Part shown: piece by piece, positions 1 through 7,686 of the stretch | How positions within the stretch are numbered: position 1 is the first letter of the stretch | How the letters are laid out: each line of letters opens with the position of its first letter | Source of the DNA: Paenibacillus plantiphilus | Lineage (GTDB): Bacteria > Bacillota > Bacilli > Paenibacillales > Paenibacillaceae | Reading direction: 5' to 3' | DNA: 64,000 nucleotides | NCBI RefSeq assembly: GCF_927798095.1 | Contig: NZ_CAKMMF010000002.1 | Location: 61,105-125,104, forward strand | The notes under the pieces: generated by a model | Databases searched by the model: none | Told to the model about the DNA's origin: nothing | Seen by the model: the letters and a program-made list of their open reading frames with translations, nothing else | Made by a program: the position numbers and the translations under genes

Positions 1-211
1 TAACTCCGAATGGATCCCGAATGTCACCTGTGAAAATCTCAATTTGCTTAACGATCTCCTTATCGCAGTCATCCAACCATCCCCATGAGTTGAATGAATT
101 GTACATAACAAATGACCGCACATTATATCCGGCTTTCACCAGCGCTTCTGTCAGATGAGAACCAATAAATCCATCGGCACCAGTCACTAATACTTTACGG
201 TTATTAGGCAT
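1..211 (-). CDS. legB: NAD-dependent 4,6-dehydratase LegB, N-terminal part (cut by window edge)
   Basis: The first 70 codons encode a short-chain dehydrogenase/reductase N-terminus with the dinucleotide-binding motif VTGADGFIGSH, followed by the stretch NSFNSWGWLD typical of LegB. By family knowledge LegB acts on a UDP-GlcNAc-type sugar nucleotide in the legionaminic (nonulosonic) acid pathway. The start is the ATG at 211 (MPNNRKVLV), preceded by AGGAG six bases upstream. It lies 13 bases after the stop of the Maf-like gene, so the two are probably cotranscribed; that pairing suggests flagellin glycosylation with legionaminic acid. The 3' part is outside the window. A different extended-SDR epimerase remains possible but less likely. 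Confidence 0.85.
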   Translation of the reverse strand, partial: MPNNRKVLVTGADGFIGSHLTEALVKAGYNVRSFVMYNSFNSWGWLDDCDKEIVKQIEIFTGDIRDPFGV

Positions 212-224
212 TATGTTCTCCTCA

Positions 225-2102
225 TTAAATATTTTTCTTCGACTGATTTACACTTTCAATCACTTGTTCAAACAATTTTATTAGTATTGGGGTTTCACTA
301 TAAATAGAAGCGACTAGTCTCCCCAAATGAGTAATTACAAACTCCGCTTTCTTCGTTATTTCGCTGCAATCAATTATTGTTGGTAAAAAGCGATAGTAAA
401 TAGAAATATCAACTTGAACGACAAAACCATACACTGGATCAAATATTGCACTACTTGTTATCTCTTCCCATAACCAATTAATTCTAACCAATGATTTTTC
501 GATCGTTTTTTCTTTCTTTTTATCTAACTTTTTACTCAAACTTTCGAATTCATCTAATATTTTTGTAATTGGGCCTTCTTGAAGTCGTCTCAATTCATTC
601 AGACATTCATGCATACGATCGATAATTTCTCGAGTCTTCGTGTCACTGTATGGTAATGCATGATCATTGAAAATTCCCCCGAATTTCTCCGGTGTCATTT
701 CCTGACACTTCAACTCATCGAGCATTTTAGAGAGTGGAACATTTCTAGCACCTTTAATAACCGCTCCCATTTGGGAAGTATTAATAAATTCAATTGTATC
801 ATCATAGTACCCTATAACCATCTCGATATTCTCTAGCATGTTTTTCATTGGTTTGGTTGTGGGATTGGTTCCACCCTGAACATTTTGCACTTCTTCGCTA
901 ATATTATTGATGAATCTTGTTAATTCTTTATCACTAAAATGATCGATTCCAGATGAATAAATTGTTTTTCCTGGGTATGATAAATCTTGACCAACAAAAA
1001 TCAATTTTTTGCATCCTAAGTAAACAGCTGTCTGAATGACTGTCCCCGTAACAGAGGCTGTTGTAAAAAAAGATGGATCTGATTCCGTTAATCCAATAAT
1101 ATAAGAAGTCATTGTTTCTGACGAGATAAACACATGATATAGTTCATTAACTTTTTCTTCAATTATTTTATGTTTAATATACGAAGCATATACAAATGGA
1201 ATCCCCTCGATATCTAAATCACTAAACGCTTCATAGTTTTTCACGCTTCCATCAACAGATACAATTAGGTGTGGACGTATTCCTCGCGAAAGCAATGCTT
1301 GTGTACTAGTACCTGCCGCGATAATAATGGCATGGTTTTGCAACTCTCTTAAATAATCAATATCTTGATCCAGGGAAGGACCTGATCCCACGATAATAGC
1401 TGTATGGTCTTTAAAATAACTTTTAACCCCAGTTAATGACCTCCCCTTATAGGTCTTTAGCAAATTCAATATTGCATTCTCGGGCCATTCTCGTTTAAAA
1501 ATAATTTGAGTCGCATAATTGGTCCTATCCGTAAGAATTGTCGCCCTGAATAATTCCTGAAACTGCTTTATTTCCTCTTCATATAGCTTTAAATAATTAG
1601 GCATATACAACAAACAAAAGCTATTTGAAAGCTGTGATGTAAGTGTTGCAATAAATCTCCTAAAAACTAATTCGCCCTTTCCTATTGCCAACATACCTAT
1701 TTTCTTATGCTTTAATATTTTACTATGGTCTCTTGCTTCCATGGCTGTTAGAAATATATCCAGATCTGGTTCAATAACATAAATAGTACGATCTGGGTAT
1801 CGTTCAATTAACCGTTCCATGTGATATCCCAAACCAAAACCGAATAATAAAATACTTTGTGATTCTCCTATAACTTCTTCAACCGAGTTAATCCAATTTT
1901 CCGTTTCATTTCTTGGATCATATTTACTGTACAATAAAAAGGAAGGGTTCTCTTTTCGCTTGATTTCTATATTATAAAGATCCGACTTAGTAGGCAACAG
2001 TTGATATTGCTCTCGATCTGTTTCTTGATTTTTTATAAAACTATAAATATGAGGGTAATACTCTCGAATTAAATTCAGATTATCTTCCTTTAGTGACTTC
2101 AT
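225..2102 (-). CDS. Maf-type motility accessory factor / flagellin glycosyltransferase (DUF115)
   Basis: A 625-aa protein of the motility-associated factor family. Residues ~60-150 form a Rossmann-like N-terminal domain (FGFGLGYHMERLI). Residues ~230-420 form the DUF115/MptE-like core, recognisable by IIVGSGPSLDQDIDYL and AGTSTQALLSRGIRPHLIVS. Maf proteins in other flagellated bacteria attach nonulosonic acids to flagellin in the cytoplasm. The genes either side, flagellin upstream and legB downstream, fit that role. The ATG at 2102 is preferred over the earlier in-frame codons because GGTGG lies just before it and the upstream gene stops one base away. The exact sugar is inferred, not shown. 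Confidence 0.85.
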   Translation of the reverse strand: MKSLKEDNLNLIREYYPHIYSFIKNQETDREQYQLLPTKSDLYNIEIKRKENPSFLLYSKYDPRNETENWINSVEEVIGESQSILLFGFGLGYHMERLIERYPDRTIYVIEPDLDIFLTAMEARDHSKILKHKKIGMLAIGKGELVFRRFIATLTSQLSNSFCLLYMPNYLKLYEEEIKQFQELFRATILTDRTNYATQIIFKREWPENAILNLLKTYKGRSLTGVKSYFKDHTAIIVGSGPSLDQDIDYLRELQNHAIIIAAGTSTQALLSRGIRPHLIVSVDGSVKNYEAFSDLDIEGIPFVYASYIKHKIIEEKVNELYHVFISSETMTSYIIGLTESDPSFFTTASVTGTVIQTAVYLGCKKLIFVGQDLSYPGKTIYSSGIDHFSDKELTRFINNISEEVQNVQGGTNPTTKPMKNMLENIEMVIGYYDDTIEFINTSQMGAVIKGARNVPLSKMLDELKCQEMTPEKFGGIFNDHALPYSDTKTREIIDRMHECLNELRRLQEGPITKILDEFESLSKKLDKKKEKTIEKSLVRINWLWEEITSSAIFDPVYGFVVQVDISIYYRFLPTIIDCSEITKKAEFVITHLGRLVASIYSETPILIKLFEQVIESVNQSKKNI

Positions 2103-2103
2103 T

Positions 2104-2697
2104 TTACCACCCGTGTTCTGCAAATTGTTCATCAAGGACCTTAAAGACATCTATTAGCTCGTATTTAATAATATCGCCAGCTATAACATACTGTTGCCCT
2201 TGAAGTGCTCCGTCCAATTCCTGCAATTGATTCTCAAGAATATTTAAAGCTGGCTCCAGTATAACTAAACGCTGATCACTTGAGTTATTTTCAATCAAGA
2301 TTGCAATTAAACCAGAAATACATTGATGTATCCATTGATAACCTTGCATAAGGGATTCTATAAGTCCCCATTCCCTTTCAGTTAAATCACCGTAAAATAA
2401 TGAACCAATAGAATCGCATGCTGTTATAATTTTTTTGTTATAGATAATTAACTCATTCAAAGACGCATCAGTCAGTTCTGTATAAGAAACAATATTTAAT
2501 GTTATTACTTTAATAGATGAGAAGTTCAAAACAATATATTGATTGTAGTCATCTTGCTCTAGCCCATCTATAACTGCAGATGAAATGACTTTCTTTTCCC
2601 TTTTAAAATTTTCATTTAATTCTTTCCAAAATTCATCAAATTCGGTCAAGCCATCAAAATCACGATTTATTTCATGATCATCAACGTAAAGTTTCAA
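2104..2697 (-). CDS. conserved hypothetical protein, flagellar glycosylation locus
   Basis: A 197-aa soluble acidic protein with no signal peptide or membrane segment; I do not recognise a named domain. It sits between flagellin and the maf gene, ending one base before the maf ATG, so translation is probably coupled. The TTG at 2697 (MKLYVDDHEI) is chosen because AAAGGGTGA lies five bases upstream; the GTG at 2706 has no usable ribosome site. A sigma-D-like promoter (2730-2757) precedes it. The context suggests a motility or glycosylation accessory role, perhaps a flagellin or Maf partner, but nothing in the sequence proves this. Confidence 0.7.
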   Translation of the reverse strand: MKLYVDDHEINRDFDGLTEFDEFWKELNENFKREKKVISSAVIDGLEQDDYNQYIVLNFSSIKVITLNIVSYTELTDASLNELIIYNKKIITACDSIGSLFYGDLTEREWGLIESLMQGYQWIHQCISGLIAILIENNSSDQRLVILEPALNILENQLQELDGALQGQQYVIAGDIIKYELIDVFKVLDEQFAEHGW

Positions 2698-2729
2698 ACC
2701 TATCACCCTTTTAAAAGTTTATGTATTAA

Positions 2730-2757
2730 TTATCGGTTACTCTCATCTTATTCTGTA
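2730..2757 (-). promoter_or_regulatory. candidate sigma-D promoter for the 2104-2697/maf/legB operon
   Basis: Read on the minus strand: TACA, 16 bases, then ACCGATAA. The -10 closely resembles the flagellin promoter's ACCGATAT and shares flanking GAG.TTA/GTA bases. The -35 is weak. It lies just downstream of the flagellin terminator and would give a ~30-base leader. Confidence 0.5.
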
Positions 2758-2760
2758 TAG

Positions 2761-2799
2761 AAAAAAAGTCCCATCCCTTATAGGATGAGACTTTTTTTG
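2761..2799 (-). terminator. Rho-independent terminator of flagellin gene
   Basis: On the minus strand a hairpin AAAGTCTCATCC-loop-GGGATGGGACTTT (one mismatch) is followed by a run of seven T, immediately after the flagellin stop codon. Confidence 0.9.
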
Positions 2800-2809
2800 A
2801 TAGGGGATA

Positions 2810-3631
2810 TTATCCCAGAAGTTTCAGAACACCTTGTGGCATCGAGTTAGCTTGAGCCAGCATTGCAGTTCCTGCTTGTACAAGGATTTGATTGCGTGTG
2901 AATTCTGTCATTTCTTTAGCCATGTCAGCATTACGAATACGAGATTCTGAAGCAGCCAGATTCTCGGAAGTTACGCCCAGGTTGTTAATTGTGTGTTCCA
3001 GACGGTTTTGAACAGCTCCCAGCTTACCACGGTGTTGGGAAACTTCGATGATAGCCTTCTTAATAACGGAAAGTGCCCTTTGCGCACCGGTTTGGCTACC
3101 AATTGTTACACCAGCGGTCAGACCAATTCCAGTCGCGCTCATCGTTGCCATAGCTACTGTCAGGGTGTTCGAAGCTTCAACACCGATTTGGAATTTAATC
3201 GAGTTATTGGATTTCAAAAGGTTGATACCATTGAAATTAGTGGAGCTAGAAATATTCCCGATCTCCTTAATCAGTTCCTTCACTTCAGCTTGAAGAGCTG
3301 CACGATCCTCAGCGGTATTGTACGTACCATTCGCGGATTGGTTAGCCAACGTATTCATACGTTGCAGCATCGAGTGAACTTCAGTCAGTGCACCCTCAGC
3401 AGTTTGCAGTAAGGAAATACCGTCTTGAGCGTTACGTTGCGCTTGGTTCAAACCATTAATTTGGAAACGCATTTTCTCGGAGATTGCAAGACCAGCAGCA
3501 TCATCAGCTGCACGGTTGATACGATAACCGGAAGAAAGTTTTTCCATGGTTTTACCCATAGTAGTGTTATTCGATGCTAAATTACGGTGAGAGTTGATTG
3601 CTGCTACGTTTGTGTTAATGTACATTGACAT
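2810..3631 (-). CDS. hag: flagellin
   Basis: A 273-aa flagellin, the filament subunit. The N-terminal D0/D1 signature is complete (NTNVAAINSHRNL, LSSGYRINRAADDAAGLAISEKM) and so is the C-terminal one (RIRNADMAKEMTEF, LAQANSMPQGVLKLL). The central variable domain is short (~60 aa), as in Bacillus-type flagellins. It has its own sigma-D promoter, a CsrA-binding leader and a terminator. In B. subtilis hag lies between csrA and flaG; here it comes after the fliT-like gene, a rearrangement. The neighbouring maf and legB genes suggest the protein is glycosylated. Confidence 0.97.
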   Translation of the reverse strand: MSMYINTNVAAINSHRNLASNNTTMGKTMEKLSSGYRINRAADDAAGLAISEKMRFQINGLNQAQRNAQDGISLLQTAEGALTEVHSMLQRMNTLANQSANGTYNTAEDRAALQAEVKELIKEIGNISSSTNFNGINLLKSNNSIKFQIGVEASNTLTVAMATMSATGIGLTAGVTIGSQTGAQRALSVIKKAIIEVSQHRGKLGAVQNRLEHTINNLGVTSENLAASESRIRNADMAKEMTEFTRNQILVQAGTAMLAQANSMPQGVLKLLG

Positions 3632-3683
3632 AATTGTTCATCCTCCATGATTAGGTTATTAGAGCCACATCCTTGTGGCTACA
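3632..3683 (-). promoter_or_regulatory. flagellin mRNA leader with CsrA-binding hairpin (BS1) and SD-overlapping site (BS2)
   Basis: At 3663-3680 the minus strand reads AGCCACA-AGGA-TGTGGCT, a perfect 7-bp stem presenting GGA in its loop. The core ACAAGGATGT matches the CsrA SELEX consensus. A second GGA lies in the Shine-Dalgarno itself (GGAGGA, 3641-3646). This is the two-site layout known from B. subtilis hag, where CsrA blocks translation and FliW relieves it. Confidence 0.85.
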
Positions 3684-3689
3684 TATATA

Positions 3690-3716
3690 ATATCGGTTAA
3701 TCTCATGTGATATTTA
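3690..3716 (-). promoter_or_regulatory. sigma-D promoter of flagellin gene
   Basis: Minus strand: TAAA, exactly 15 bases, ACCGATAT, matching the sigma-D consensus TAAA-N15-GCCGATAT with one mismatch. Transcription would begin near 3683, placing the CsrA hairpin at the very 5' end of the message. Confidence 0.9.
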
Positions 3717-3736
3717 ATAGATTATAAAAACTTTTT

Positions 3737-4135
3737 TTATTGTTTTTTGTCAAAATATAACGAAACGTAGTCCATCGAATTCATACCACCGTAGGAACGT
3801 ACTGCTGTCTGCTGTTTTCTAGCACTTTCCATACCTATAGATGTTTGTAATGATATCCGATGCAGCTTCTCATTCATAATGATCACTTTATCATTCATAT
3901 CCTTTATTAATAAGAGTATCTCTGAATCAGACATGAGAGTTGCTATATCCAACTCCGCTGCATCTCTTATTCTATCTATTACTCTGGCTAGATGATCCCA
4001 TTCCTCAGATAGCACTGCAAACTTCTGCAACGCTTCTTCGTCCATATCATCAGCTATTAAAGTATTCTGTCGTTCCATAATTGATTTCATCTCATCTACA
4101 ACTGCACGGAACTTTGTTAGGTCATCCTTTCCCAA
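3737..4135 (-). CDS. FliT-like flagellar protein
   Basis: A 132-aa mostly helical, charged protein immediately after fliS, the position of fliT in B. subtilis. FliT is the export chaperone of the filament cap FliD. Sequence similarity is weak and the call rests mainly on position and size. The TTG at 4135 (MGKDDLTKF) is proposed: AAGGAAG lies six bases upstream inside the end of fliS, giving a 14-base overlap with it. Longer N-termini would be read from fliS coding sequence without a ribosome site. Confidence 0.6.
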   Translation of the reverse strand: MGKDDLTKFRAVVDEMKSIMERQNTLIADDMDEEALQKFAVLSEEWDHLARVIDRIRDAAELDIATLMSDSEILLLIKDMNDKVIIMNEKLHRISLQTSIGMESARKQQTAVRSYGGMNSMDYVSLYFDKKQ

Positions 4136-4517
4136 GAGCAACTTCCTTTCCGATTTGCTCCCAGGCGGATTTGAGACTTTGAAGAATCTCAACTACTTCC
4201 TGCAATTTTTCGTGATTCTTTTGTAGATTGGCTTGAACCAAACAATCAATCACATAGAAATATAAAGACTGTAGATTCGTAGCAATTTGACCGCCTTGCT
4301 TCATATCCAAAGTAGCTATCAATTCGTACACAATATCTTGAATCTTCAGAAGTAACCGATTAGATGCAACTATATCCTGTTCTAAAAGTGCACGTTCTGC
4401 TTGAGAGGCGTACTTAAGCGCGCCTTCATAAAGCATTAAAATTAAGCGATGAGGAGAGGCAGTTTCAAACCTGTTCTTTTGATAGGCTTGATATCCCGCT
4501 TGATTTGGCATTTGCAC
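4122..4517 (-). CDS. fliS: flagellin export chaperone FliS
   Basis: A 131-aa four-helix chaperone that binds the C-terminus of flagellin in the cytoplasm and keeps it unpolymerised before export. The family motifs YQKNRFETASPHRLILMLYEGAL and a conserved LYFYVIDCLVQAN helix are present. The GTG at 4517 is preceded by a purine-rich GAGGGGG. It sits between fliD and the fliT-like gene in one transcription unit. Confidence 0.93.
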   Translation of the reverse strand: MQMPNQAGYQAYQKNRFETASPHRLILMLYEGALKYASQAERALLEQDIVASNRLLLKIQDIVYELIATLDMKQGGQIATNLQSLYFYVIDCLVQANLQKNHEKLQEVVEILQSLKSAWEQIGKEVALGKG

Positions 4518-4545
4518 GATTATTCATCCCCCTCATGAAAATGGA

Positions 4546-6000
4546 TTAACTTGTTTTTGTCGGCGTAAGTGCAGCTAGCTGACTTGTTAACCAGCTCTGT
4601 TGGCTTTTAAGTTTAGATAAAGCAACTTCCATTGATGCGAATTGTTTTTTTAATTGATCCTGTTTCATCTGCAATCTGAGATCCATTGCTTCCATACGTT
4701 CATCAATAACAGTAATTTCCGAGCTGTAACCCTTTATTTTACTTGTCATCAAACCATTAACTGAATTAGTCCACTCTTTCAATTGTCCATCTAATACTCG
4801 CATAATACCCTCTTTGGATTTTTCTACTGCATCAGCTCCGTCAGAAGGTTTAAAATTAAACATATTGATAACTGCATTTGGATCAGCATTGAATTTTTCT
4901 TTGAAGACTTCTTTATCAAAAGTAATCTTCCCCGTCATTTGACTACCTACTTTGATTCCTTTATCAATATCAAAACCATAAGCAGACATCATGTTTGCTC
5001 CATGTGGCGAACCCGTTACCTTAGTGAAGATATCATACATTTTAGAGCTTATTTCTTTTAACACAGAATCACCTTGCAAAGGATTCATTTTTGTCTTATC
5101 CGTAGGTTTTGTAAGATTACCACGCACGAGACTAACCGCATCATTATAAGCATTAATGAATTTTTCAATTTTACCAGCAACTTTGTCCGTATCACGAGAA
5201 ACGGTTACTTTAGAGCTTCCCGCCTCCAACAGGTCCAAGGTCACACCATTTATAACATCGCTGATCTTATTATTACTACGAGTAATACTAACGCCATTAA
5301 CGGTAATTGTAGCATTATCTGCGGCTTGTGTCTGATTGACAGCCGTATCAACATTGGTAATCCCTAAATCTGCAAGTGAAGTACCACCTAACTCTATCCC
5401 TCCAGTCCCACCAGAAAGCTTCATTTTGTTAGCAGTACCCGTCTCTTTCGAGGAAATGAGTAATACCTTCTCCGTCGCGGAAATGGAAACAATCGAGGCT
5501 GCTAATCCACTGTCCTGGGAGTTAATCTGCCCCTTAATATACTCTAGAATGTCCCCGTTCGTAGCACCAGCTGCTGCGACAGATGTATCAATAGTTATTT
5601 GAGTGTGCCCTACACGATCAATTGTAAATGTTTTATTTTTCAAAGTGGAATCACCAATTGTAACAGCACCCGATTTAATGGCGTGACTTTGCGCTAACGT
5701 ATTAACAGTTATATTGAAATCACCCGTCGAGGCCCCTTCGCTCGCAGTAGCTTTCAATACCTTTTCATTCGAGCTCGCACCTGAAACAAGATTGAAATTT
5801 GAATTTAACATCAAGTCAGACACTGCTGATTGTAAAACACCTAGTTTGGTATTCACTGTTTGAAAAATAGTTTGTTCTGCTCCCAAATCACCTTTCTTCT
5901 TATCCAAACGGTCATAAGGAATCCTATCAAACTCCATTAATTTATTAATGATAGCGGCTGTATCAAGGTTTGAAGCCAATCCTGGAAAACTAACAGACAT
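4546..6000 (-). CDS. fliD: flagellar filament capping protein FliD
   Basis: 484 aa. FliD (HAP2) forms the cap on which exported flagellin polymerises. The N-terminal FliD_N region begins with FPGLASNLDTAAIINKLMEFDRIPYDRL; the C-terminal FliD_C region has NAVINMFNF and a terminal coiled coil (DERMEAMDLRLQMKQDQL). The ATG at 6000 is preferred to the ATG at 6006 because GGGTGA directly abuts the latter and is six bases from the former. It is preceded by flaG and followed by fliS. Confidence 0.95.
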   Translation of the reverse strand: MSVSFPGLASNLDTAAIINKLMEFDRIPYDRLDKKKGDLGAEQTIFQTVNTKLGVLQSAVSDLMLNSNFNLVSGASSNEKVLKATASEGASTGDFNITVNTLAQSHAIKSGAVTIGDSTLKNKTFTIDRVGHTQITIDTSVAAAGATNGDILEYIKGQINSQDSGLAASIVSISATEKVLLISSKETGTANKMKLSGGTGGIELGGTSLADLGITNVDTAVNQTQAADNATITVNGVSITRSNNKISDVINGVTLDLLEAGSSKVTVSRDTDKVAGKIEKFINAYNDAVSLVRGNLTKPTDKTKMNPLQGDSVLKEISSKMYDIFTKVTGSPHGANMMSAYGFDIDKGIKVGSQMTGKITFDKEVFKEKFNADPNAVINMFNFKPSDGADAVEKSKEGIMRVLDGQLKEWTNSVNGLMTSKIKGYSSEITVIDERMEAMDLRLQMKQDQLKKQFASMEVALSKLKSQQSWLTSQLAALTPTKTS

Positions 6001-6026
6001 CTTCATTCACCCTTTCAACGATTAAT

Positions 6027-6407
6027 TTATAATTTCTTATCAACAAATAGTCCAATCAGTTCATTAAGCTTAGCTGAAAGATCTAACATATACTCTGGCG
6101 GTAAGCTATCAATAACTTCTTGCGACCTCGCATCAATGATTTGAACATAAAATTTATCCGCTTCTTCACTGTACTTGAATCTAAACAACTTGTTTGTGCT
6201 CTTCATTTGTTCATTCAGCTTCTCAATTTCCTTATGAATCTTATCTTTATCCCTGCCATCAGCTGCTTCTGTTTGTTGATTCATACTTTGTATTTTACTT
6301 ACATCTCTTGATTCGTTTGGCGTTTTCTCGGTGTTAGTCATTGTTGTTTGGTTCGCCTGGTTCCAATCGCGAGCGGAAGCATCCATTCGATTAATTGCAC
6401 CCAGCAT
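6027..6407 (-). CDS. flaG: flagellar protein FlaG
   Basis: A 126-aa protein with a polar N-terminal half and the FlaG C-terminal domain (LFRFKYSEEADKFYVQIIDARSQEVI...PPEYMLDLSAKLNELIGLFVDKK). FlaG homologues influence filament length; the mechanism is unclear in the family. The start ATG has GGAGGG six bases upstream. It is located between csrA and fliD, the same order as yvyC in B. subtilis except that flagellin is missing from this spot. Confidence 0.9.
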   Translation of the reverse strand: MLGAINRMDASARDWNQANQTTMTNTEKTPNESRDVSKIQSMNQQTEAADGRDKDKIHKEIEKLNEQMKSTNKLFRFKYSEEADKFYVQIIDARSQEVIDSLPPEYMLDLSAKLNELIGLFVDKKL

Positions 6408-6435
6408 AGCTATCCCTCCCTATTATATTTTTGTA

Positions 6436-6675
6436 TTACGCATCATTGGGTTTCCTTCCCAATAGATGTAGTAACCTCTTAGGATCATTCTCTTGCTTGC
6501 CCGCTTGTAGATTTTCTTGGCGTATCGCCTCATAAATCTCAGATCTCATGATCGAAACATGCCTTGGAGCGACAAATCCTAGTTTAAGCACTTCTCCTTC
6601 GACCGCGAGAACATGGACCTCGATATGGTCTCCAATTCTAATTATTTCTCCAACTTTTCGCTTCAGCACTAGCAT
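6436..6675 (-). CDS. csrA: translational regulator CsrA
   Basis: A 79-aa RNA-binding homodimer that begins with the invariant MLVLKRKVGEIIRIGD and carries VEVLKLGF-like strands plus the RNA-contacting RHVSIMRSEIYEAI. It represses flagellin translation by binding the leader described at 3632-3683. The gene overlaps the end of fliW by 7 bases, linking production of the regulator and its antagonist. The C-terminus is slightly longer than in E. coli, as in Bacillus homologues, which use that tail for allosteric FliW binding. Confidence 0.95.
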   Translation of the reverse strand: MLVLKRKVGEIIRIGDHIEVHVLAVEGEVLKLGFVAPRHVSIMRSEIYEAIRQENLQAGKQENDPKRLLHLLGRKPNDA

Positions 6676-7100
6676 GATCCTTGCTCCTCAAACAATAATG
6701 CTTCCCTAATTGGATATGAAGGGTGGTGTATTACATATTGACAACCCTTCTGCGAAACTGGAACAATCAAAATTGGCGCCCTCAAGTTGATGTGAGGAAC
6801 ATCGTCTACAAAATTAACTATAAGGAATGGCAGTACATCAACTGCAGCATTTGTTTCTAACATCCTCACAGTTTCTTCATCTAACTCAAAAGCATAATCT
6901 TCTTTCACCTTTGCCGCTGCGATCAAGATAAAGCTTACATCTTCCCTTGAAGCGTGAAGAACAAAGAAATCCGTATCTTCGAATGGCATAAGAGCATACT
7001 CGGTAACGTTCGAGAATCCAACTATTCCTTGTGGAAATTCATAAACTTGCTCCTGTCGAACTGTCAAATCTCCATACCTTGAACTTTTTATCGTTATCAT
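6669..7100 (-). CDS. fliW: flagellar assembly factor FliW
   Basis: A 143-aa beta-barrel protein that binds either flagellin or CsrA and so reports flagellin export status. Family motifs: FPQGIVGFSNVTEYAL, EDTDFFVLHA and INLRAPILIVPVSQKGCQYV. The start is the ATG at 7100 (MITIKSSRYG), which has AGGAGAA just upstream; the longer reading frame lacks a ribosome site and begins in the upstream intergenic region. Overlaps csrA. Confidence 0.95.
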   Translation of the reverse strand: MITIKSSRYGDLTVRQEQVYEFPQGIVGFSNVTEYALMPFEDTDFFVLHASREDVSFILIAAAKVKEDYAFELDEETVRMLETNAAVDVLPFLIVNFVDDVPHINLRAPILIVPVSQKGCQYVIHHPSYPIREALLFEEQGSC

Positions 7101-7128
7101 GATTCTCCTGTACGACCTTTCCACGCAA

Positions 7129-7662
7129 TTATATGCGTTGGTCAATAAATCCGCTTGAATTGGATTGTAACGATTTCAAGCTTACTCTAGGACGAATATC
7201 ATTGGGGTTTACTTCCGGACTATGCGGTTCGATATGAATATCCGGTTTATAAACGGTTACCGAGAATTTAGGCATTGTGTCTGGCATTAACACGAGTTTG
7301 GTTTCCAACTGACGTTCGCGATGAAACTTCTCCATACCAAGTCGTCCAAATATGTTTTTCTCACGCATTACAACACTTCGCGCTACCATATCGCCGTCCC
7401 TTGCGAGCTGAGCAATAGTCTCAAAAGATCGCCCTGTATCACTGGCCATCCTACTCCTCATTGAGCTTAACGGATTCTCCAGCCCAATACTATCCCACAC
7501 CGGTTGCCAATTAACAGTGATCTCTGGGTTCCGTGTAGAAATAGATAACTCCGCAGCATGATATTTGACATCAATATCCGACAGTTTGCGTGATATCTCC
7601 ATCTCCTGCAAGGGAACGTATACACTACCTGACGAAACGGCTACATGTGATCGAATAGACAT
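7129..7662 (-). CDS. DUF6470 family protein (YviE-like)
   Basis: A 177-aa soluble protein located between flgL and fliW, where B. subtilis has yviE, and it resembles that family (DUF6470). The N-terminus is beta-rich (RSHVAVSSGSVYVPLQEMEISRKL) and the protein ends in a basic, proline-containing tail. No enzymatic motif is visible. The function of the family is unknown to me; the tight operon placement points to flagellar assembly. The second ATG (7662) is preferred because GAGG lies eight bases upstream, whereas it is only three bases from the ATG at 7668. Confidence 0.75.
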   Translation of the reverse strand: MSIRSHVAVSSGSVYVPLQEMEISRKLSDIDVKYHAAELSISTRNPEITVNWQPVWDSIGLENPLSSMRSRMASDTGRSFETIAQLARDGDMVARSVVMREKNIFGRLGMEKFHRERQLETKLVLMPDTMPKFSVTVYKPDIHIEPHSPEVNPNDIRPRVSLKSLQSNSSGFIDQRI

Positions 7663-7686
7663 AGACATTACCTCATTCCGATTATT

